This document shows, piece after piece, positions 1 through 14,883 of a stretch of 64,000 nt of DNA. Numbering within the stretch: position 1 is the stretch's first letter; every line of letters begins with the position of its first letter. Source of the DNA: Rhabditophanes sp. KR3021 (Eukaryota; Nematoda; Chromadorea; Rhabditida; Alloionematidae); assembly GCA_963281155.1 (NCBI GenBank), contig CAUJLY010000002.1, forward strand, positions 2,914,001-2,978,000, written 5' to 3'. The position numbers were made by a program, and so were the translations under genes. The notes under the pieces are model-generated. The model did no database searches and was not told the origin of the DNA. It saw only the letters and a list, made by a program, of their open reading frames with translations.

Positions 1-2230
1 TACTATGAAATATATAAATGATATCTTATATTCAACAACTTTCAAAAAACTAGAAACTGATAAAATTTTGTTGTCTAAAATAATTGTAGTATATTCAATG
101 TTGTGCAAAATGGTTTTCGAAAATCAGATAATTGTTTCTCCAATTTATTAAATCTCTATATATTCACACAATTCGAGCCATTCTTTATCAAAAATTTCTG
201 CTAATTTAAATTCATTTCTTTGATATAATATTTAAAGAAATTTTCTAAATGAAATGAAATAATAATGCCATTTGTGATTTATGCTATACCAGAATAGGAA
301 TGCATCTTTTGAGGCTTCTTTTTTTTATCATTGTCTTGCAGGCGGTCTATTAATGCAGTTTGAAAGCCACGGTTTTTTTATATTTAAGTCATCAAACAGA
401 TCTTCAATATCTCTTTTTGCTGAGCAGGGGAGGCATTTAAATATCTTACGGAAAAAATATTACGGAATTTCAGGTTCAAGTATAAGGAAACTTCAATTTT
501 GAGAATAATATTTGCTAAAATATTGAAAAATTTAAACGATATCGCTGGACAAATTTTAAGTTTTTAATAAAAATGCTGCAATAAAATTGGTGAAGGTGGA
601 TCTTCAAAACTTCCAATCATTATATGGCTTTTATCAATAGTAATTATAGAATAGTTAAAAATAAATTAACGTCTAGTCTGATCTATTTATATGGGTAAAT
701 CATGTTTTAGTCCATTATGTAGAAAAGTAGTTACATGATTCTCGTTTTGAGGAATACTCTTCAAACAAATGTCAAAAAGTTCCGCGTATTTATTTATTAC
801 TTAGGATTATTAAAACTCATTATTTTTAACAATCATGTCTAAATTAAGAGAGGCTTTGACTGTTATTCATTGAAAATATGTCATAAAAAAATATTTTTGA
901 AGTAAAATAAAGAAGTAACCTACAGTCCGCCTAGTATAGTGTTTATCCGTGTCTGTCACGTGCGATTCCCTGGGAGTAATTTTTTAAACATCATGAAACA
1001 TTCAACTATCTGTTTTATATTTTATTACGTAGTTAATGAAGCAATTTGTAGTTTAACATAAAAAATCGCTGCTTTATTGTGGTATGTACTTTGTATATTT
1101 TAATATAACACAATCCTGTGATATTTCACTTAAATACTGCATACTTTAATTAAGGTAATTGAAGATTATCCAACACCAATTGGTTGAAACTTGATTTTTC
1201 ACCGTCTGTATTTTAAACATTACTAGTTTACTGAATATTTTTTAATCTAAAAATAAAATATTATTCATTTGCAATTAAGCTGGTTATGAAATCACAAATG
1301 ACTTAAGAATTGTAATTAATTATCAAAAGTTGCAACTGTACATTCTCATCAAATTTCACATACAACAACTGTTTTTACTTCGGAAGCATTTTTAATTTTT
1401 TAATTTATAATTGATGAGCAAAAATGTCTATCAAATGAAACTTTTTTTGTTATGGCACATAAACCCAGGAACAAACTGGAAATAATAAAATTTTAAATAA
1501 AAGTAAAATGAACAGTTAGAAAGTAGTAAGATGAAGTTGGCGATATTAAAGTCACATCTTGATAATAAAACGAAATTAGGTTTACCTCATGAATCAAAGA
1601 ACAATAGAAAAGTGTCTACTCCAATATATTTTTCTTATTTCGTCCATGATCTACTTATTTTTATACTAAAATTCATTAACTACTAATTATAATCTTTTGT
1701 CTGATCTTTCATATTACAATAAAATGATTTATTGCTAATAAAATAGCTTTTTTTAATAACTTTTATTCTACCAACATCTGTAGCAGTGTCATTAGGTTTG
1801 ATTATTAATCCCGATATTTAATAAACAACCAAACTTCATTTTATAAGGAATCACACTATGCAATTTCGTCATACCTTTGCACAAACCAACACAATTTCTT
1901 AATAACCGGAGTCACTAAAAATGTATTATCTTTTTCATATATTAATGAAACAATAGAAGCTTTGGAATTTGTGAATCTAATAATTGTAAACACTTCATTT
2001 GCCAAAGATCAGGCCTCTAATCACTTTTAAATTATGATTAATAAATCATTAAATTTAAGACACTGAATTAACACTTTAACGAAGTGTTATTGTTTTTATA
2101 AACATCTTTTATGTGCTACTAATTTAGTAACATTTATTTCATTTCTTCTTTCATTTTTAAAGTTTTATACAATTATCTGATTATACTTACTAATATAACG
2201 TATTTTTAGGTAAAACGATCTGCACAAAAA
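1..2230. other. AT-rich intergenic region, no supported gene
   Basis: No open frame here has convincing protein-like composition; the 73-codon frame at 281-502 is low complexity. The only structured element noticed is a tRNA-Asp-like fragment at about 925-978, listed separately. The last 100 bases are pyrimidine-rich and end in a TTTTTAG acceptor at about 2204-2210, 20 bases before the first transporter ATG, as expected for a trans-splice acceptor or a 5' UTR intron. Confidence 0.5.
925..978 (+). pseudogene. truncated tRNA-Asp-like pseudogene
   Basis: The stretch contains CTAGTATAGTG, typical of the D-arm (A box) of eukaryotic tRNA-Asp, and then CTGTCAC, the Asp anticodon loop with anticodon GTC. 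After the anticodon stem the sequence jumps to GATTCCCTGGGAGTAA. About a dozen bases of the variable region and 5' side of the T-arm are missing, and the 3' end does not pair with the 5' end. A T-run follows. It is most likely a decayed tRNA copy or a tRNA-derived repeat head. Confidence is limited because only the D-arm and anticodon region are recognisable. Confidence 0.35.
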
Positions 2231-5200
2231 ATGACTACAAATAAACTAGAAATAGATTTATCAGATATTCCCGAAAAAAATGTTCCTTCTATTATAATTA
2301 AAGATGCTAAATCGACAAATCGCATTGGATCAAGCTCTCCAATCAGAAGTATACTGAAGAAGAAACTTCCACCAAACCCTAAAAGTTCTCTATTATTTAA
2401 AAGTTACTGCGTGGCTACTATGATAGTTCTGTGGACAAGTTATACAATAATTGTGAAGCAAACTCGAATCTCTACAGATCCAGAAGATTTATACTTGACG
2501 AGTGTAGTTCCTTTCTTGTCGGAATCATTCAAACTAATCGTCAGTCTTTTTTTTTATTTCGTGGAATCTGATTTTAACGTAAGGAATTTTGTGTCAGGTA
2601 TCAATCAAGAAATCATTTCCAAGCCAAAAGAATTTCTAAAAATGTCTATTATTGCGCTTTTGTATGGTATTCAAGCCAATTTAGATCTAATCTCAATTTC
2701 AAATTTAAGCCCTGGTGTCTTTCAAGTTACAAGCCAGCTCAAAATATGCACAACCGGATTTTTCTTTGTCGTCATTTTGAAAAAGCATTTGTCTTTAAAA
2801 AAATGGATGGCGATTTGGGGATGCTTTTTTGGTAGGAATAACAAATTAAAAAATATTATTATTGGGAACGGGCGTAAATCATGAAAATATATAAATGCCA
2901 TAAATTAGGACGCAACATAATTAGAAGATTGATGGAATTTGTGGATGGATGGATGTTTTAACATATAATTTCGTTGACTGTCCTGAGGCATTTATGCTTG
3001 TTAATGACTTTTGCGTCTTAAAAATGATTGCATACTCGATTCCAAGGCATCATTAACATGCAAATCGGAAAGGTATACGACAACTACCCATCCCTTCTTC
3101 AACCAATAGCATTACATCTTTCTTCTTTAGGATGAGGGAATTCCTTTTGAAACAAGTGCTTCAGTTTGTTTGCAATGTTTATATACTCGCTTTTCCATGT
3201 CACACTAACACCGACCTAAAAACATGACTGATAAAGGCATTGTAATCAACACTTTCTCCAATATCCAAGAGCACGTAAACAAACTGTTCGCTTTCATTAA
3301 CCAAAGCATGAATACTAGCAACTCTTAACTCAGATTATCCCAGAGATCAACATTGTTGTAAGTTAGATCTTTTCTGTAGATTTGTGCACACATCTTTTTC
3401 AATTGTCTGCAGTAAGGTTGTTGAAGCCTAAAAAGAATTATTAATGAATGGTGTGGTTAACTTACACTATTAGCCATAAAGATGTCAACTAATTCTGTCA
3501 AATCATTCCCATCGAGTTTAATCTTCAGCTCCCATGCCTTCTCTTGTATTTGCCAACAAACTCTGTTTATTTCGTGATCATAAGAAACGGTTCCTTTTCG
3601 CAAAACAGACAATAACGGGAATGCTCTATTCCATCATTTTTTTCGGATACCACTGATCTAGAATTTCAATCATCATATTAAAGTAATCTCCATGATTTGT
3701 TAGTTCAAGGAGCAACTTCACTTCCAACTTTAGACCATTAGACATCCTTTCATATGTTCTAATTAAATTTCTTTCTGATAAGACGTAATTAACAAAATTC
3801 GAAATAGTATTTACATCTCCAAATAAAAGGTTGACAAATGTGCGATTTCAGCCTTAGTCTGGTTCCTTTCAATAACTCTTTGATAGTCTTTTCATTACCA
3901 ATTATACTTTCATTAACTGGGACTTCTGGCAAACTTATACTCATTGCAACATATGATTCTGAATCTTGTAGACTCATTTGCATAATCATCACATTCTTCT
4001 ACCGGCGGCTTAACACTAAACTCTCTCATTAACATAAATAAATCAAGCCATTCAATCAATCTCCCACTTACGTCCTGTCTAATTGTGGATATTCACTCTA
4101 CTTCAAAAGAAGGCTCATATGACGATGAGAAATATCTTCACGACATTTTTTAAAACCTTTTCATCTTTGTATTTCAACTTGCAGTTAGTGATATCATTTT
4201 CTTCGAACAAGATTGATTCAGTGTAATCACACTGAAGTATTCCCAACTTCGCGGTAATTTTAAAAAAAAATGTCATGAAGATCCACAGAATCTTTATTGG
4301 AATATTTTGTTTCCTTATCTATCATTGTAAGTTCCTTTTCTTCGTCAGCTGTAGATAATTGGGCAACTTGCTTCATCTAAATATTTGCATATATTTGAGA
4401 CTGGTTTGTTTAAACTACCTGCTATTTGTCACTCATTACTTGATGTGTCAATCCATAAACTAGAAGCCTTCCTCAATATATGCAATTTTTCTTAAACCTT
4501 TGTTTGAACGTTCTCTTCTACACTTCATTTTGAATAAACAAATGTAATTACGAAAACTAACCAAATGCCATTAGACATGCTTTAAAGGAGACTTTATCTT
4601 CCAATTAGTCCTCAAGGTATTTAGGCTTATTTTAAAACGTGTCATTTAAAACTATATAAAATATAGATTTCAACATTAAATATAAAGATTCGGTAAATAT
4701 TAAATTGGAAATGTTTTTAGGCATCGTTATTGTGCAATCAGAAAATCTTGGACAGCATAATGCTTTACTTGGTTTGATTTTTGTTGTCATATCCTGTGTT
4801 ATTGGTACGTTGTTAAAATAATTGATAAGACTAATTAAGTAATGTAAAGACTTAAGTGTATTCCTTCCACATCAACTCATTCATTAAAATGTAATTTTAT
4901 TTAAAATCTTGTTTTAGCTGGATTTGCATCAGTATGGTTTGAAAAGATGCTCAAAAATGGTCATGATAGTTCAATTTGGATTAAGAATATACAATTATAT
5001 TTAGGAACAATCGTCACGACATCAATCACAATGTGTGCTAAAGAAAATAAAAACTTAATAATAAAAGGAATTTTTCATGGCTTCAACTATCAAGTTTGGG
5101 TAGCTGTAATTTTATGTGGTTGTGGAGGAATATACATTTCACTTGTCTTAAAGTACCTAGACTCAATTGCCAAGGCATTTGCCTCCGTCTTTACTGTTAT

Positions 5201-5312
5201 TGGAGTCAGTATGTTATCTGTATTTGTTTTTGGAACTACAATCACCATCACATTTGCTTTCGGGACTTTGATCGTAATATCAAGTATTATTTCATATAAT
5301 ATTGTAAACTAA
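2231..5312 (+). CDS. SLC35A-type nucleotide-sugar transporter (tandem copy 1)
   Basis: Multi-pass Golgi/ER transporter exchanging a nucleotide sugar for the nucleoside monophosphate; the sugar cannot be told from sequence. Exons are 2231-2831, 4721-4804 and 4918-5312, joined in phase by GT-AG sites to give about 359 residues. After a roughly 60-residue cytosolic N-terminus come hydrophobic segments with family features: SNLSPGVFQVTSQLKI before the mid-protein helices, AGFASVWFEKMLKN in the loop, and a C-terminal YLDSIAKAFASVFTVIG helix. The ATG follows a TTTTTAG acceptor by about 20 bases. The 1.9-kb first intron is far longer than others in the window and holds a decayed antisense gene. The next gene is a paralogue in the same orientation. 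Family assignment is solid; substrate is unknown. Confidence 0.85.
3060..4560 (-). pseudogene. decayed antisense gene inside transporter intron 1 (unassigned)
   Basis: Read on the minus strand, this intron contains long coherent but interrupted coding stretches: about 4390-4120 (includes CDYTESILFEENDITNCKLK), 4060-3840, 3840-3610 (includes NFVNYVLSERNLIRTYERMS), 3610-3475 and 3360-3200 (includes SELRVASIHALVNESEQF). They are separated by frameshifts and in-frame stops. A clean intron with GTAAGT donor and TTTTTAG acceptor lies at about 3430-3465, so this is a DNA-level copy and not a processed retrocopy. The helical-repeat feel and a C..Y....T.C pattern weakly recall the N-terminal module of large lipid-transfer proteins (vitellogenin/MTP), but I do not assign it. 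It is antisense to the host gene. Confidence 0.6.
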
Positions 5313-6455
5313 AAATTCACTTTTATAAATTATAAGTTCACTCAAGAGGATATTTTACTGAATTGTTAAACTACTATTATTTCCAAAACATTATAGCAAA
5401 CATAAAAATACATTATTAAATTAAATATTGGAAGGCTTATTCCTAGCTTCCCCTAAATATTTATTCAATAAGAAAAATATGTTAAAATTGATTATGTTCA
5501 AATAACAGGCAATATTTGGTTATTCACAATATAATACAAAATCATGGATAAAAAGATTACAAAAAAGAACTATAAAAAATGGATCATCTAAGAGAATAAC
5601 GGGGAGGAAATCTTATATGCACACAAACAAACAACTATTAAAAAATTATAATACAAACAAAGCTTTTTGGAAGATATGTTGTTATCAGGTCTTAAATCAT
5701 GAAGACTGCATATGATCATCCATTATTATCTGAATTATAAATATATTCATCTACAGATGTAATTGTAAGGTAAATTGTATTAGTCTCAAATTCAATAATT
5801 AATAAAATGTCTGTTTTAATTCTTGCATCAATTTGCATGATGTCCAATTTTGTAATCATAACAAACTATATTAAGCTAGCACTATATTTGGTTCCGTAAA
5901 AATAGACATCTTTTATCATTTCCCATAGTTTAATGTCATTCAAAAAAGATTATCCATTTGGTTAGAAACTAATAGACATCATTTTCAGACAATTAACATA
6001 AATGCTTATATTTTTTACATAATTATCAGCAACTTGTATGACTTAAAGTAATTTTTTTTATTATTTCAGGGCTGCGATCACCACTTTATCCAAAAATAAT
6101 TAATAAAAACAAATAGAAACGTTTTATTTGATTTATGCTCACGAATTAATACTTTGAATATGTTCAGTTATTTAAAAAAGGGATAACTGGTTACACACAT
6201 TCGGATGTTTCTTTTGAAACAAATAATTTTTAGTTGACGTAGGCAGATGGTAGCAAAATTGGTTATTCCTTAACTCTATCTCAGACACTACATAATCACG
6301 TTAGAAATTATAATATATTTATTAATGGGTTTTAATGCAACATTAATGTTTTTACGCGATCACAAATATTGTGTTTTAAATTTTCATCCTTTTATAGTGC
6401 ATTTTTTGACAACAGCAAAAAATATCTTGCGACTTTTTTGCTGAAAAATAAACAA
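5313..6455. other. spacer between the transporter paralogues
   Basis: AT-rich sequence without a supported gene. It holds the presumed 3' UTR of transporter copy 1 and the promoter of copy 2. A pyrimidine-rich stretch ending in TTTTATAG at about 6390-6397 lies upstream of the chosen ATG of copy 2 and could be its splice or trans-splice acceptor. Confidence 0.5.
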
Positions 6456-7645
6456 ATGACAGGAAACGATTATGCCAATGATTTGATTAGTTCAAAGGAA
6501 TTGGAAGAAAATAGAGAGAAGAAAGATTTCGAAAAGGGATCAAAGGCAGGATGGGATAAGTTTTTGAATTTCAGTAACAAATCAAAAATCTACATCGGTG
6601 ACAAACATATCGAAACGATACCTATTCCTGCGGAAAAAAATGTGACCATTATTCAAGAAAAAAGTTCATTCATGTTTCGCTTATACATTATCGTTGCCAT
6701 CATTGCCACCTGGGGTTCTTTTAACTTAACTGTAAAAGCCAGTACAATTGGTGTCAAAGATCATGAAATGTATTTTTCAAGTACTTTGCCCTTTTTGGGA
6801 GAAATACTTAAAGTTACAATTGCATTTGTTTTGTATTTCAGAGAAAATAATTATAGTCCGTCCAAGTTTTTGACTGCTCTGAATGTAAACTTGTTGCAAA
6901 AACCATTGGACTTTGTTAAAATAAGTGTTCCTGCCGTCATTTTTTGTTTTGTATCAAATTTAGACATTATCGCAGCTCAGAATTTATCTGTCGGAGCATA
7001 TCAGTGTCTTAGTCAATTTAAGATTGTAACAACTGCTCTCTTTACTGCTCTTTTCTTAAAGAAAACTTTCAAGTTTATTTCAATTAAAAAATGGTGTTGT
7101 CTATTGTTAATTTTCACTGGCATCGTGGTTGTGCCATTTGGAGATGTCATAAATAAAAAAACAATCATTGGATTAGGAGCCATTGTCACAATTTGCATTT
7201 CAGCAGGCTTTGCAACAGTTTATTTTGAGAGAATGTTAAAAAATGGAAGTCAACCGTCTTTGTGGCTCCGCAGTATCCAGTTGTACAGTTGGAGTACTTT
7301 GGGAGGTTTTATTATAATGGTTTCCAAGAATGGCAATGACATATATGAGAAAGGAACTATGTTTTATGGATTTAATTACAATTGCATATTCTTAATTGTG
7401 TTAATTGCTCTAGGTGGTATTTATACATCTCTTGTAGTTATGTATTTAGATAGTAAGTGCCAATTAAAAGGTCAATTCAATGTTACATCATTTTAGGCAT
7501 TCAAAAATCATTCACTGCAACCATTACTGTTTTTCTTGTAACTATTGCATCAATATTTATATTCGGAACTTCAATAACAATCACTTTTGCCGTTGGCTTT
7601 TCAATCGTCATCACCGGTATTATTTTGTACAATTTGCTAAGCTAA
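6456..7645 (+). CDS. SLC35A-type nucleotide-sugar transporter (tandem copy 2)
   Basis: Paralogue of the gene at 2231-5312, also a predicted Golgi/ER nucleotide-sugar antiporter. Exons 6456-7452 and 7497-7645 join in phase at YLDS|IQKSFTATITV and give about 381 residues. Shared signatures are AQNLSVGAYQCLSQFKIVTT, SAGFATVYFERMLKNG, GGIYTSLVVMYLDS and a C-terminal FIFGTSITITFAVGFS helix. The ATG at 6456 is preferred over the upstream open frame because a TTTTATAG acceptor-like site lies between them. Intron positions differ from copy 1: the two introns of copy 1 are absent here and the only intron falls in the last third. The duplication is therefore not very recent, or introns were gained or lost afterwards. 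Substrate is unknown. Confidence 0.85.
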
Positions 7646-8231
7646 TAATTGCCTAAACATATCTTCTCTGTAATTATTCAGCATAATTGGCTCACTATGT
7701 ATAACCTTGTATGTAAATAAATATTAGCACCTTGTCTGTGATCATCAAGCAAATAATTTGAAACACGATATATCAACGTTTTAAGGTTATCTAAACTCGC
7801 TTAATTTCATCTTTTAAAAAAAGTAAACAATTTCTTATGACACAATTTCAGTAAACGTTTCAAATTTTATTTGAGTTAATGAAATAGTACGACATTTTTT
7901 AAATCCTTTCTTCATAATAAATTCATAACACGATTCAACTCATAGTAAACATGATAAAAGAAGATGAAAGAGTATATTATATTAAATAATAATAGTAATA
8001 ATTGCGATTTAAATATAACGTTTCAATTGAGTGACAACTTTTAAACTGTACTATTGTTTGGTGTAAATCACTTTTCCTACTTTCACGACCTACTTCCAGA
8101 TTATCCTATATTATGATCTTCTGGAAAAGGGGATGTTTTATAGGAACATAAATAAAATTTAGTCAACAAAAGACAGACTATTACAAGAAGAAATCATCTT
8201 GGGCTTGCCAAATACAAAAAAGGATAAAATT

Positions 8232-9346
8232 ATGCATTTTTGTTTTGTTATATTGGTGTTTTTATTACCACTAATTGATGGGCAGCAACCATTTTATTGT
8301 ATGTTTTATAAATTATTGCCTCTTTATAATTTCTAACATTATTTAGCGTCATCAGCAAAGGAAGGATTTAATTATGGGCCAGTAAATTCTAATATTCAGC
8401 AGAATGAAGTGCAATATGTTCCTAGTGACATAGACACAGATTCGATTATTCGACCAATTATTTCACCTGTTGCGCGAATGTTCGAGATGGCTGAGCAAAG
8501 TAGAAAAATGGTTGAGTATGGAGATAAGTATGAAGAAAAGAAGAAACAATCTATATTTGATCCAGATTCATTTTTAGGTATAATATACATTCGCACTAAT
8601 TAAATTTTTTTGGCGAACACTAACACGCTCCATTTTTAGAAGCATTGGGCCTTAAGACAACTACAACGACCAAGGCTCCAACATTGATGGAAAAACTATT
8701 TAATCCAATCTTTGGACCTATCAAAAAGGATTTAGATAAATTAGGAGCTAAAAGTCCTTTTGAGGCATTGTTTCCTGATGCTGCTCAAAAACCAGTAATT
8801 AATAGTGATGCTGTAAGAAGAGCTGTAGCAAGTTCCAATCCCGTGCCTGAGGTGAAAGCAGTTTCCGAACTACAAAATTTTGCATCCAAATATTTTAAAG
8901 TCGACCCAACGATCAACGGGTTGAATGATCTTAAAATTCCTCGGTCAATATTCCCTATTATTGAGGAATCACCCAAAACATTAAAGCCCAACAATCCCCT
9001 AAAGATTTTTGAGAGGTTCTTTGGTAAAGAAGAGGAAAAGGATTTGTTTGGATTACCGAAGCAGGATCTTCTTGAAATGAAAAATCCCTTCACTGCGAAT
9101 CCTTTAATGAGGATGTTTACAACTGAAAAACCAACAGTTGAAATTTCAGATATAATTAATTCAATTCCCGGATTGCCGAAAGCAAATGTTATCCACAAAC
9201 CTGAAGATATTGTCAAAGCACACCAAACACTTCTCCCAGCCCCATCTCTTCATGATCCCTTTGCAAATCCTTTTGCCATCAAAGAACCTTTCAAACCTTC
9301 AGAAGACCTTAAAAGACTATTTGCTCCATTGCTTAAATCAACTTAG
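8232..9346 (+). CDS. secreted protein, nematode-type, unknown function
   Basis: Exons 8232-8298, 8347-8577 and 8640-9346 join in phase through GT-AG introns to about 334 residues. The start MHFCFVILVFLLPLIDG is a clear signal peptide, so the product is probably secreted. The mature part has no cysteine pattern or domain I recognise. It is rich in Pro, Phe and charged residues, with loosely repeated F(x)P(x)F/PL motifs (LFNPIFGPIKKDL, PNNPLKIFERFFG, NPFTANPLMRMF, DPFANPFAIKEPF) and a short Thr-run after the third exon begins. It is followed closely by another exon pair on the same strand that could be a separate gene or an alternative 3' part of this locus. No function is proposed. Confidence 0.7.
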
Positions 9347-9480
9347 TTTATTTTGTTTTATTTTATGTATCTAATTTTTAGTGCTTTTTATTTTTGCTAG
9401 ACTTTTAATAATTAATCATTTTTAAAATTAAAAAATTGATATTTTCTTTGAATATTTTAAACCTCACTGTCATCTTTCAG

Positions 9481-10086
9481 ATCACACCACTCACTAATAT
9501 ACTTCAACAATTGGGAGCATATTCTCACCCCTCTGAATCATTCCAAGTAGGTAGAGATAAGAGTATCTCAGTTTTAGGAATGCCAATAGGTAAACGAGAT
9601 GGCTTACTCCTATCGCCAACAAGCGGACTCTCTTATGGCAAGCAGAATATGCTTGGGCCTATCTCGGTAAGATTTGTAGATCAAAGCAAATATTTATTTT
9701 TGTATCATATGCAATGGCTAAAGTTTATTAAAAGAACACGGTTTAGATAAGTCACTAGTAATTTAGGAAAAAATAGAAATAGAGGATAACGATGTGTGCA
9801 TTTTATCAAGAACTGACTTTGAGATTCTTTTGACAATAGTAGTATGTTTTTGTGCGTTAAACTAATCAGTACCTTCAATATTTATTAAAAAGCACACTGA
9901 TATAACTAGGAAAAAATACATTTTTTGAATGAATATCTTACTAATTATTGACGAACAATTCAGGTAAATGATAATTATAATGTTAAGTGGGATTTCATGG
10001 ATAAACTTGGAACAATGTTTAAGGAGACATCCGATACATTTGGCTTGGATGCAATGCTAGCAAAATGGATGAGCCGAAATTCATAA
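9481..10086 (+). CDS. small nematode-type protein, 5' end uncertain
   Basis: Two exons, 9481-9666 and 9964-10086, join in phase 0 through a good GTAAGA donor and a TTCAG acceptor. The first exon follows CATCTTTCAG, a strong acceptor, so the ATG at 9436 in front of it may just be intron sequence; if it is used, a weak hydrophobic leader of 15 residues results. The protein has a GMPIGKRDGLLLSPTSGLSY stretch with the repeating G.(x)I/L(x)GKRDG flavour of some secreted nematode proteins, and a charged C-terminal helix (WDFMDKLGTMFKETSDTFGL). It may be the 3' part of the preceding gene by alternative splicing, because no clean start of its own is visible. Function unknown. Confidence 0.5.
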
Positions 10087-10232
10087 AAAGTCTGTCTTTC
10101 AATAATGTCAAACTTATTTTGATACTGTAAAATTTTATTTTAATAATTTAAGACTTTTCATATAACTAGATTTTATTTTCATTCATATTAAACATTTGTA
10201 AATAGTAAAAAATGTATTTCTATGCAATCCTA

Positions 10233-11350
<1,118 letters not shown>

Positions 11351-11729
11351 TCTGAAAGTGTATCAAAAATTGAATCAAGGCTACTATTATTTGTGCTAAA
11401 CTGTCTTATCACAGTTTAAACTCAAGCTCATACACGTGTCTTACTTGCGTCAATAATATTTAGTATGCGTAGTGTGCGTTACAAATTTAAACAATATTGA
11501 TAGAAGCAAAATGATAGCATATTAAGTATTAGATATTGGTTTATATCAAGGAGGTAAATAAAATAAATGAATGAGATGTTGGGACGAGTCAGCAACCTAT
11601 GCAAAATGTAATACTTGGTCTGGTACCAATAAGAAATAAATTATCGATGGTTGAAAGTGTTAATTTATGATCAAATTTATTATACAAACCCCATACACAT
11701 AACACATCATGAATAAGAGAAAGATATAA

Positions 11730-12242
11730 TTATTCTGGCCTTTTTTCAGCATACTTTTTGGTGTGATCCTCAGCGTTTTTCATAAACTTTTTCTTGTCTT
11801 TAATGTATTCGTCGGCTAAATCAGATCTCAATGGATGATCTGGCTCAGGTTCATTGATGAGATCAAGAAGACAATTGATCACTTGTTCTGCTTTTACTGC
11901 AGGCTTCCATTGGTCATTTGAAACAATTCCTAAACAAATTTGACCTTTCTCATCAACATTGGGATGATAAATTTTTGTGATAAAATTAACCTTTGGAGGC
12001 TTGAATGGATACTCGGCTGGGAAATCGATTGAAATCTTGAAAGCTCCCTTGTTGTAGGGCTCTTTGTTGGGGATCAGGAGCAATTTCCAGTGAAGAAGAT
12101 TGGCTTCATCATACTCCAGGTTTGTAAAGCTTTTATTCTCCGAAGCCATAATGTCCCCAATTTCCTAAACAAATCGTCTTATTACATTCTTTTGTTCTAA
12201 TAACTATACCTTGGTTAAACGGCGGTGTGAAGCACCCATCAT
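11730..12242 (-). CDS. ubiquitin-conjugating enzyme E2, UBE2L3/UBC-18 type
   Basis: E2 enzyme passing ubiquitin thioester to HECT or RBR ligases. Exons 12242-12210 and 12164-11730 give about 155 residues (UBE2L3 is 154). The UBC fold is complete: [13 protein letters not shown] with the E3-contacting Phe, the HPN motif ([10 protein letters not shown]), catalytic Cys in GQICLGI, WKP, and EPDHPLR, which keeps the His that marks the HECT/RBR-specific UBE2L3 class. The residue two after the catalytic Cys is Gly where UBE2L3 has Pro, a small departure. Two in-frame ATGs stand at the start; the first is used here. A perfect heat-shock element lies about 90 bases upstream, which suggests stress induction. 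Confidence 0.92.
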
Positions 12243-12329
12243 GATTAATGTCAGTAGAAGAAACTAAAAAAGCCTATAAAATTGTAATTTATAAATAGTA
12301 GCACAAAATAGCGTACAAAAAGTTAGCTC

Positions 12330-12342
12330 GAAAGTTCTAGAA
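12330..12342. promoter_or_regulatory. heat-shock element (HSF site)
   Basis: GAAAGTTCTAGAA is an exact GAAnnTTCnnGAA triplet, the canonical HSF1 binding site. It lies about 90 bases upstream of the UBE2L3-type E2 start on the minus strand. The match is read directly from sequence; the link to the E2 is inference from position. Confidence 0.6.
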
Positions 12343-12787
12343 AGCTGTTACCAGGGGGTTTGGTAAAGTATGAGTCGGATATGATATTGCAAAATTTGCC
12401 TAATAATTATTAAGAATCATAATAAGTATTGTCAAAGTTATTTTATGGCTTGTTGCTATGAAAGATATAGATTTAAGAAGAAGGGAAACATATCAAACTT
12501 TCATAATAGCATTGGTAAAATGTTGTGTTATTAACGTTGTAGGATTTCAAAACTTTGAAATATTTTAATGGTCGCATTGTTTGGAATAGTTTACTTCCAT
12601 TACTTAAGGTTAAATTAGTTGATACTTAAAAATATTGTACCAATTGACACAAATTAATAATATCAAATTTGATACCATTCAATAAATAATTAATGAATGC
12701 AAAAAAGTGTTATATTAATTGAAGAGATTAAACACCAACATTACATAAAGTGTAGCTAAAATGTTTTATTACGCAGTATTGATAAAT

Positions 12788-14883
<2,096 letters not shown>

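Noticed and set aside
6369..6455. 29-codon N-terminal extension of the second transporter
   Set aside because: Begins at a non-ATG codon and contains an acceptor-like TTTTATAG; the ATG at 6456 gives a conventional cytosolic N-terminus.
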